A stretch of DNA of 64,000 nt from Hemicordylus capensis (taxonomy: Eukaryota > Chordata > Lepidosauria > Squamata > Cordylidae): contig NC_069661.1 of the NCBI RefSeq assembly GCF_027244095.1, positions 149,931,501 to 149,995,500 on the forward strand, given 5' to 3'. This document shows positions 50,301-61,500 of this stretch, in pieces. Every line of letters starts with the position of its first letter. Position 1 is the stretch's first letter. Both the position numbers and the translations under genes were made by a program. The notes beneath the pieces are model-generated. The model did not search any database. It was not told the DNA's origin and saw only the letters and a list, made by a program, of their open reading frames with translations.

Positions 50301-52474
50301 AGAATGAGCTAGCTCAGCAACCTGCAATATATCCATTGAGCATGGGGGAGGAGTCTGTCCTTTTTTTACTCCTCCACTCTCTGTCAATAGTTTTGATTTG
50401 AGAAAAAGATATGAATAAGTAAGTTAGCCTCACCTTTGTGTTCTGTACACTATGGTAATCATGGCAAAAGCTACGGAAGCAAGCAAGCCATAGTCTAGTC
50501 CCAGAAGAACAGAGGCCAGAAAAGCTACAATCCAGATAGCCTAAAGAAAGAAATAAACCTAATCAGCAATGTCCTATTTTTAATTTGCAACAGGCTTACA
50601 GAAAAGTCTGGTTAGGATGTCTCAAGTACAAACCCTCAGCACAAGTGTTTCAAGAGAAGGTTAATAATGCTGCTATATCCAAGTGAGGCAAGTTCATATT
50701 TCACTTTTAAAAATAAAACAGGACAAAACAGGGTGGGGAGGGGAGCAGGCCTGAGCAGTTAGTTCAACATTCAGTGATAGCTCAGAAGGAAGTCCCTCTG
50801 TGTTCAATAGGGCTTACTCTCAGGAAAGTATGCACAAGATGGCAGCTGTAATGCAGCCATGCAGGCCAACTATGTCTGTTTGCTCAGCTCAGTCAAGTTG
50901 CCTGATGAACATAATACTCAATTCTGAAGTCTATTATTCCTTCATGCAATGTAAAACAGACCCCATTATTATTATATATGAACAGTGTGATGAATAAGAC
51001 TTCCCACACGTATTACACTCTCTTTGCATTCCCAAAGAGCTTCCCTATTTACATAAATAGCATGATAGAGAAAGGGTTATCTTTGCCCACACGGAGGTTA
51101 AACTGAAACATGGTTCTGGCAGGCCTTGGGTATAGTTTCCCAATGCAGATTTGGGAGGGAGGATCTTTGCTTTGCAAGGAATCAGCTGTCTGCTTTTGCT
51201 CCTCTTTGGCAATGTGCCTCCAGCATCTCCATAGAGGAAGGAGGAGCACCACCAGTAACACGGCGGGAGTGGAGGTGGGATTTACTTCCTTACATGTGAA
51301 AATTTAATTTATAATATATATTTTTAAAACTCTCTCCAATCTGTGCAGAAGCAAACACAAGTTTCATAGAATCATAGAACTGGTGTGGTGTTTACAAATA
51401 GCCTTGTTGCTCTGTGTTCTAATGGAGAGGTTGGCAGAGCTGAGGAGGCCCCATGCGGACCAACAAAAATGTCCTCCCTGGTTCATAAAGTCCCACACTG
51501 CTCCTATGAGCAACTCAACTAACAGCCCAGTTAAGCACAGAGGAGGAGAATGTGGAAGGGCCAGACAGAACACATGACTGTTTGCTTCCTTCTTTTAGCA
51601 TTTCTAAACAAGCAAGGACTTCTTTCACATGGAGAGTCTAATAAGTCTCCAGCATATTTTATGCCTCACAGAGGTCATTCACACAATCAAAAACTGTGTT
51701 CTACCCAGGTTCGGGAACTGTGTGTACTCCCAATTTTTGATTGTGTGGAAGCAAGGTTAGAAGAAAACCTGGGTAGAAGTGATTGTGTGGAAGCAAGGTA
51801 CGGGAAAAAGCTACCCAGGTTTTCCTCTAACCTTGCTTCCACACAATCAAAAATTGGGAGTACACACAGTTCCCAAACCTGGGTAGAACACAGTTTTCAA
51901 TTGTGTGAATGACCTCATTGTCTCTCTACTTTGCTAGTTTTGTGGGCTTGGGGTTTCATTTTTCTTCTATTGTTTAGCTTGCACAGCTTCTCCTGGGCGA
52001 TACTATAGATGGAGATTGACATTCCATGCAGAGTAATGCAAGCAGCTCTCAACTGCTTGCATTGCTGCGGGCATCTAAAAGAATTTGCACAAGAGAGATA
52101 AACTTTATTACAGTCTTTGACCAGAACAGAAACATGGGGAAGAAAAGGGGAAAAAAGAACACACTATTACACCCATACAGCAATATAGCAACAGTATAGT
52201 TTTATGAATATACAGTATACAATGACATAGTAAGTTATTCTGCTACATTAGTGAGGTGTTGCCTTATATTCATTGATATTAAAGAGAACTTAGCCACATT
52301 ATAGGTAACCTTGGCTTGATGGTCTGACAAGAGGACTGAGATATATACTTCATCTTCTCTGCCTGTCCTTAATCAGTGGTAAAATTAATGACAAATAACA
52401 ATTTGCACAAGAATGCTCTTGTGTTAATATGGAAACATGCATGATTGCACTTCCACAGCGCTACAGCCATTGGA

Positions 52475-52512
<38 letters not shown>

Positions 52513-55500
52513 TTATTTTTACATTTATATCCCGCTCTTCCTCCAAGGAGCCCAGAGCGGTGTACTACATACTTGAGTATCTCTTTCACAACAACCCTGT
52601 GAAGTAGGTTAGGCTGAAAGAGAAGTGACTGGCCCAGAGTCACCCAGCTAGTAACATGGCTGAATGGGGATTTGAACTCAGGTCTCCCCGGTCCTAGTCC
52701 AGCACTCTAACCACACCACGCTGGCTCTCATAAATAATGGCTTCAGTGCCACAAAAGCGAGTGGCACAGTGTTACATAATTGCAGAAGAACATACTTATG
52801 CAACACTGCAGGAGTTTTTAAAGATGGCTGCAGCAGCCCAGGCAGTTGAGCACCACCCATGTTACTCTGTACAGAATTTCAGCTGGAATGTTGTGACTAT
52901 TGCATTAAATTAGTGACAACTGAAAGAAATTTTAAGCATACACTTTGATCTTTATTAAATCACTCACCAGTTCAATCTTGCTAATTCTCCAGAAGTGTGC
53001 AATATCTCCAAACTGTTTGAACATGCCTTTCAAATTGACCATTACAATTGCCGCAAGCACAGCCTAGGGATAGTATGGGAACAGTTTTGATTTTTAAAGA
53101 TTCTTTTTTTAAACTGTAAAAACATTTTTAAAGCACCCCAAGATCCTGTATAAATAATCCAACAACAAAAAGTACTCAACAAGTAGGATCCACCAAACAG
53201 GCCTCTTCATGTGCACACTTTTATTTTTTTTTTAATGAAGTGTTAACAAGTCTCAACATTCAGGCAGTCAAATGTCCTCCTTTGATCTTTCTCTTATTTG
53301 GACACACATTTCATTAGGAAACAATGAGATGCCTTTATGATAATCATCAGTAAATTTTTATTTGAGTGCCTGTAGCTGGCAGCTTTCCTGGTTGACCTGT
53401 TTTTTTACAAGCAACATTTCTCCCCTCTAAGGCTAAAATCCAGCATAAGTTATCCACTGCTACTGATTTCAACAGATGTCTGAACTCTCCCCATTGAAAC
53501 AAATGGAATTTAAAATGGGTATGCCCACAACAATATGTTCACACTTTATATTTACTTTAGTCCAAGTTTTTCTCCCACCTGCTTCTGAATACAGAGGAAT
53601 GATGTGTTACCTATTAGCTTTCTTTGTTCCTAGCATGATAGATCTGTTAAAGTTTGCTTAAAATACTTTAGTTTGCCTCATTTTCTGTCCTGGGATTTAC
53701 CCCATGTCTCCTACACTAGCCCCAAGAAGGGACATGCAAATTCACCGTATCCTCATAGTCACTGAATAAAATACTAATTCCCAGGTTCTTTGTTTAACCT
53801 CTTATGAGCTTATCCCTACGGTTCCTGCCTTCCCCAGTTTAGCAAGCAAATGGACATTTGCCACTCCATGCAGCAGGGCACTCTGCTTATCTAGCTCACA
53901 TCTATTGCAAAAGCTCCAGTTTCCTATCTTATAACTCCCTGCCTCATTTCTACAGTTCCAGTTGAGTTTGCATGTAACTGCCTGGCCCACCCGCAGTACA
54001 TTCTTCTCCAATCTACATAGAGGCTCATACATTTTGCAGATCTCTCTATCCCATCAAAGGAAACAGGTGCCCCACTTTAGAATAGCTGCTTCAGATACCG
54101 CAGTGTTTTCTAAAGCTAACAAGCACACATATCCTGCTATGACCAAAGCCATGAAATCAAATCCTGAAATTATGACTGCAGCACAGAACATTAAACTTCT
54201 TTACACTAAACATTGCATATTTAGGGATGTGCCCAAATCATTCCAGCTCCTCTATGAAGAGGCACCAAAATGATTCAGCTCCCTGCAGCCAAAACTTTTC
54301 GGTGTGGGGCAAGGGGTTCCCTTAAGAGGAGGCACCTGCCCCTCCTGTGAGCCTCCGCCGGTGCTGGTGCCGACGCCTCACAAGGGATGCTGGGAGCAGC
54401 ATCCCATCACTGCGGCAGGTGCCTTAAAGGAGACAAGAGCATGGTCTGCTTTCAGGGTGGACCTTTCCAGAGTACAGTGCTGCCATGGGGCAGGGGAGGC
54501 TCGCAGGAGGGGCAGGCAGAACCTGCCAGCCTCCTCTTAAGGGAACCTCTCCCTGTCCCCTGGGATGTGCCCAAAGTATTTCATGCACATCCTTATTACA
54601 TACAGGTTGAGTATCCCTTATCTGGACATCCAAAATCTGGAATGCTCCAAAATCCGGACACCACGCCGTAACAAAAACAAAAAACGAAACACCTCAGCTC
54701 ACTCACTTGTAGATTCTAAAGGGAAGGCTCCTGTGCCAAATGTTTCTTCCTAGTCGCCTCTCTAGGAACCTGGACTCCCTCAGCTTAACTCTTAAACTGG
54801 CCTTCCCCTGGCAGGAGGCAGCAAAGGGGGCTCCTCCATCTCTGCCTTGCAAGAGAGAGCAAATAGTCCAAAATCTAGAAAAATCCAAAATCCAGAACAC
54901 TTCTGGTCCCAAGCAGTCCAGATAAGGGATACTCAATCTGTAATGCATAAGGCTTTAACAAAAAGTACTCTGCTTATGCACAGATTTAGTCTTGACTGAA
55001 AACAAATATTTAGAAGATCCCTTACCTGTGGAAGTGGTTCAAAGAGGTAGCCAACAGCAACAATGACCAAGAGAACCATGATTGAAGACAGAGTGCCAGC
55101 AATCTGAACAGAAGACATACAAGTGACACTTCTGAAGGATGCTCTATTAGATTTGCTTAACTTTTAAGATGCGTGTCTGTAGAAAGAGGGCTGACTATCA
55201 GCCCCACATACTGCCCTTCCATAACTTTTAGTCTGGGTCGGCCTTTTTAGCCTATCAGTGTTTTGTCCAAACATTTTGTCCAGGCTTGGATGTTGTAAGT
55301 AGCAACACTTAATGCACCACACAGTGTCCAGAAGGGAGCCAGCATAGTTTGGACTATAGCAGGATATTTGAATGAGACAATCTGGGCTGAAATACTTGCC
55401 CAGTGGATGGCCTTGGGGAAGCCTCTTCTAAATACTCTAAACTACCCAGCAGGGTGAAGATAAAATGGGATAACCCCAGGTACATTGCCCTGATCTCCTT

Positions 55501-58500
55501 GGAGGTACAAATCTGATAACTAGATGAATATACCTGAGTTTTTCCTCCAGTACTTTCTTGGACAAGACTCCGAGACATCGAGCAAGTGATAGCAAAGGTC
55601 TGGAAAAAGGATCCTGTAGAATTACATATGCCTAACGCAATGAGTTCCTGTGACAAAACAAAAGGAGGCATATGAAAGCAATTGTACTGAATACTGTAAA
55701 AAGTACCAAAAGTTGTGTTTATGTGGATAATTATTCTTTCTTTTTGCAACTAATGCGGAGGGTGGGGTGTGTGTGTTGGGTTTAAAATATCCTTAAAATA
55801 TCCAATGATCAAATTTTACAGAACACAATGAAATGTAGTGAATTGTCTCTGAAATCCATAAATCAAGTAATCCATGTCAAAGCATTATAAAGCTGAAAAG
55901 GCTTTATTATGCAGTAAAACTTGCAAGTAAGGTGCCTCTGTTACTATTAGACTGACTTGCTTCAAAGCTGCATGTAGTGTCGGCAGAACCTACCTACGGA
56001 AAATATCCTCTCTTCCCAACTCATATGAGTTCTTGGGATGAGACATGGGGGTCAGAGCAGAGTTGGCTTTGTTGTAGCAATCATCACTTGTTCCCTTAGC
56101 TAAGCAGGGTCTGCCCTGGTTGCATATGAATGGGAGACTAGAAGTGTGAGCACTGTAAGATATTCCCCTCAGGGGATGGAGCTGCTCTAGGAAGAGAAGA
56201 AGGTTTCAAGTTCCTTCCCTGGCTTCTCCAAGATAGGGCTAACAGAGATTCGTGTCTGCAACCTTGGAGAAGCCACTGCCAGTCTGTGAAGACAAGACTG
56301 AGCTAGACAGACCAATGGTCTGACTCAGTATATGTATGGCAGCTTCCTATGTTCCTATGTCAGTGCAGATATAATATTCCCAATCTGATTAAGGTTAGGA
56401 AATCAGTAATGTTGCATCTGCACAAGCCCTTTAGAATGGAGGTGGAGGTTTTTGGTTTTTTTCAGATAAAGAATCTTCCATAACTAAAGCTATTGGGAAG
56501 ATTCCCCATTAAGTTCAAGAGGCTTTTGACTAGACAGGGAGAAACATATTAAGACAGTGTTGACTTGCCTGATTTCCATCAATTGTATAACCATGCTTTA
56601 GAGCAAATATTTTAGACATTGAGACTGCCATAGAAAATCCAACAATTGCAATTGCAATTGCATCCACAAATACCGCTGGGATGAGGCGAATATCAGGTAC
56701 TGCTGGAGGACGTAACCTGAAAGTGTTTAATGAGAAAACACTACAATGTATTGGCCATATCCATATTAAACAATATAGTCTTAAGAAGATATATTTAATT
56801 CATTGATCCTACCCTTTGGGGATATAACCTACAATATCGACTCCATATGTCTCTTTCAGATTCATTCCAGCTGAAACTCCAGTACCAATTACTACCTTTA
56901 AAAACAAACAAACCATACCAAACAAAAAGAGGCAAATTAGTTAAAACAGGAGAAACCACAGAATCTAACTTGAGAAGACACTGAGGTGATTCTCACGATC
57001 AGTGGAAAGCGGGCTAAGGGAGCTGAGCCTGCTTTCCACGGACCGTGGGAACCATTGCGCTCGCAGGCAAGCCCGGTTTCCCCAAAGCGGGCAACCCGCT
57101 TAAATGCCCCTCCCCTTAGCCCAGGTTAGTGGAGCGAGTCCTCCACTAAACCGAGTTTTCCAATTGTGTATTGCCGTGCTGTGGCTCCAAGCCTTGGCAT
57201 CACATGAGGAGACCCCCGTTGGAAGGCTGAAAGCAGCCTCCTGGGCTTGGGGGTGTCTCCAGCATGCCCTGTGCGCTTGTGCGGGACATCCGGGAACTTC
57301 CAGGGGCTGCACGGCCCCCGATCCCCGTCGGCTCCGTGATGGAGCCGGCAGTTGTGTGGGCAGCTGTTCCGGCTAAGCCCGCTCTCCCCACAGAACCCCC
57401 GCCGGCGGTCTCACTGATTGTTAGACTCGCCTCATTCTGTTTCTAGGCCTCTGTTTGCGCATATATGAGTTATCCTGAGTGACATCGTTGGTATATGACT
57501 TGGGTGCACAACTTGGGCGTAGCTAGGGGAGAAGAGGCCTGTGTGCACCCCTCTCTCTGGCAGCTCCTTGGAGTGAGGGAGATAATGAAGAAGAGGGGGT
57601 GCAGCTGGGGGGCCCTCAGGAGCTCAGGGTCCAGGTTCTTTGAGCCCATCCACTCAATTATAGCTACAGCCCTGGTGCACAAATCAAATGCGCCAGTGAG
57701 CCAGAACCAACCGCAAACTTGGCATGCAGGGGCCGAGGCCAATTTTCAGTGCACTCTAACATTAAAATTAATTATTAAAAACATTAATGAAAATGATTAT
57801 TAGTTACTTCTAGATCTTTTCCTTTATCAAGGGACCTACAGTTTTAATCAAGGATAGTGACCATAAAATAGGCCCTGTCCCTGCTCAGTCAATGGGGCAC
57901 ATGGAGGGCATGTCATTCCCAAACACATACCAAGTCCTCTCCTCTTCCTCAATTGTAGTTGTTTTCAGACTGCAATCCTAGGCATACAATCCTAGTGCTC
58001 TTCATGGCTCCTGGTGGACATGGCTCCCGCTGTAGACTATTCCTACGTGGGGAGTAGCAAAAAAGTCCCTGCGGGCCAGATCTGGCCCCTGGGCCTTATG
58101 TTGTGCAGGCCTGGTCTATGAGTAGACTCAGTACTGTCTACTCTGACTGGAAGCAATTCTCCAGGGTTTCAGATAGGTATTTCCTAACCCTACCAGGAGA
58201 TGCCAAAAATAGAACCTGGGACCTTCTGGATGCAAAGAATGTGCTCTTCCTCTAAGTTATGGCTGCCCCCACTATACAACTTCAACAAAGGTTTAAAATG
58301 AAACACATTAGACATATTTACTCATTCCTGACTTACCACAATGATCTCCATGGGGATAGGAACAGGCAACTTCTTTTTAAAGCGGTCATTGATTTCTTTA
58401 CCACTCAATAACAAAACCATGCAAATTAGTCCAACAACTAGAGCTGCAATGTTGGTCTTTGTGATGTTTGAGAACACAGCAATTAAACTCTGCAACAGAA

Positions 58501-61500
58501 TAAAGTATGGTGAGTTATTAACAAATGATTCGGTCAAAGGAGAAGTAGAAGTGGATGATTACATGGAATGTTGTATTAAGTGCAAAATATAGCACTCTAA
58601 CAAATTTGATTTTTGTTTTTTTACAAAGCATAGTCCATATGGGTGGTAAGATCAGAGACAGCCATTTGATGAGGCATGGTGAGGCAGTCACCTCAGGCAA
58701 CAACAGGGTGGCACGACTCAGAGCTCAGATACTGGCCACAATACAGAGAAAAACCTCATTAGCTCTCTGCACAGCAAATGGGTTTTTAAAAATCATCTTC
58801 CTTCCAACATAATCCATTCCTTCTCTACACTACACCCTTCTCTACACTACACTCACATGAAAAACTAGTTCTGCAATTATCTGAAAAGTAGTTTGGACTC
58901 AGAAATCCAATTAGTCACAGTTTGCTGTTTCTTCCAAAGTTTTATGGCATGTCATTTGGGGAATGGGCCATAGTACTTTGTATACAGATCAGATCAGAGA
59001 GCAAGGGAGTGGAAGCAAAGGTTGCCTTCCGCCCCTCCAAACAAACACAAAGAAGCCAGAAAAAGATCAGACTTACCAACAACCAGCCTACCTGCTCTCT
59101 AACCAAAATGGGATTCGATTCCTAAGACTTCTCCACCCTCTGGGCACTCTGATTGGCGGCCTGAGGAGTCAATCAGCCTAGTCCCTCTCTGATTGGTTTA
59201 TAGGATGGTCCTAGGACCACCCACTTGGCAAAAAACAAAAGTGAGTATGCTTACTGGCTCCTGCCTTATTAATATTCATATTTTAAAAGAGATGGGGCTT
59301 TTCATTTGTTCTTTGAGGATGGTGCTACCATTGCTCACCTCATAACTCTTAAAGCAGCAGCAGGGAACAATTGCAAGAACAGCGGGTAACAACAGAGGGA
59401 GGCAGTGGACACACAAAATGGAGGCAGAGCCAACATGACTGACTGAGAAATTTAAGGTGAGTGCCGCCCACTGTGTCCATAGATAAAACCTGCCCCTGCT
59501 TGCAATTAGCACAAGGAGAGAAGGAGGTGGCTGCTAGCAACCTAGCCATGCTGCTAGACATGCTGGATAAGATAGCCTTGAAAATACATGGACAAGGCCG
59601 GGTGAAATCTTAGAAGCTAAAGAGGGTTGATTTTCAGGGATTAACAGTGGGGACCTACATAGCATCTTCCCATGAATAGAATAATAGCAGCAGCAGCAGA
59701 AGCAGAAGTTATGTGTAAAGAACAAATAAATGCAAATTTTCTTAATTTGCATAATTTATTCAACTCAGATTTTCTTTGTACATAATTTGTACATATTTAG
59801 CACACAGTATGTATAGTCTTGTCCACAGTCTATGTCAAAGATTCAGAACAGAAAACATTTAATATAAAATATAATGCCGATGATGCTGGGCATGGATTCA
59901 TCTGATGGACAAAATTAACCACTAACTCTCTGCTATGTTGTGTTTAAAACTTAAATGAAAATCAAATCACTTAACACAGAGTGCTGACAGTTCCTGAAAC
60001 ACCGTAATTAGCCTACTCTTTGTAATAATTTCAGGTCTTCTCCAGCAAGTCAAATCTGTTTAAAAGTGCATAAAGAGATCTACAGACAAGAAGTTGCCAA
60101 CAGGCTTCAAGGTAACCATAGCAATCAGAGCAATCGTTCCATTTTTTATTAAGCTGCAGTGATCCTGGCTAGCAATTGAAGAATGGATATCAGAGGAAAC
60201 TTAATGCACTGAATGTGCCCAGTGTCAAAAACACTTGGTCAGTGTATTGTCCTCCACCAGCTCATCAAAAGACACTACAAAATGTCAAATATAAATACAA
60301 AAATCAAAACAATCAGAAAGACTCTAAAATCAAATAATCATTTAAAAACCGTCAAGACACCATACAATTAAATTTCGCTATCCAGTTTGCAATGCATGAG
60401 TGTCCAAGAAATTTTAATGCTGTTACAGCAAAGAAAGACACACCCCACCCAGCTTGACTATAGCGGTGGCCCATCTGGGTGGGGCCAGAAAATCTCCGGC
60501 CACAATGTTAACCCCGGGTGCCATGGGCTGGTCATTCACCCAGTTCCCCAACCCAGTGAATGACCAGCCCACACACCTGGGATTAACACCATGGTGAGGT
60601 TAGGCGAAGGAGAGCAAGGCAGCTGGAGAGGGTGAGAAAAGTGGGAACGAGCCATACCTGCAGCTCCTTTTCCACCCCTCCCCCTCTACACAGACAGGCT
60701 TCCACTGTATGACTGGTATTCATGACTCTCAAGTAACAGGGAGAGGATTGTTTTATATCTTCTCAGAAATGTAAAAACAAAATATATACATGTTGGCTGT
60801 CCTTAGTAACCTCTTTGCCACCAATACAGTTATTTTGTATTGCTGTAATGCTGAAGGCATTTTTAGTAGAATTTACATTACCTGATTGCCTCTCTTAATT
60901 CTGAGTGAAACATTTGGGCCAGTCCACCATCAATAAATGTTTCATTGGGCATCTCCACAAGCAATGAGAGGCTTTTCATCTGAAGGGCACTACTACCCAG
61001 TATAACAGTGCCCCTTGGACAGCAAGGAAGATTATCAGCTGGGGACTTATTTACACTTTTGGTGACAATTAACATGGGAATAGGGATCTTTGTCGACACT
61101 TCACTGTGGCAAAGTCAGAGCAGCACAGTTTGCAGTGGAAAAGTGGAAGATGAGGAAAGGGTTAAGCACTCCCTGCCTCCGGAAATTACAAGGGAAAGGT
61201 GGTGGGTAGGGGGAAGATTAAGCACACACCCGGCCTGCCATTTCTCTCCTGCAGGTCACATCCCCCACCCCGCTGTTTTCCTACAGAAAAGTGATGATTG
61301 GGGTTTCTGTATTTGCCACCAAAAATGTATATTGGCCTTGAAATACCAATATAGTTCCCTATAGTATATGCTATGCATCAGGCCTGTCCAGGTTAGCAAC
61401 AGCAACTGACCACCTGTGACGTCCGACAACTTCAAAGTCTGCTGCAGTATTCAAAAAATAAGAATTGCCTTGCTAGATCAGAGCAATGATTCGTCTGTGG

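Noticed and set aside
51362-51386. CR1 insertion suggested by CATAGAATCATAGAA
   Set aside because: Only the tail motif is present; the adjoining sequence shows no CR1 3' UTR, so it may be chance.
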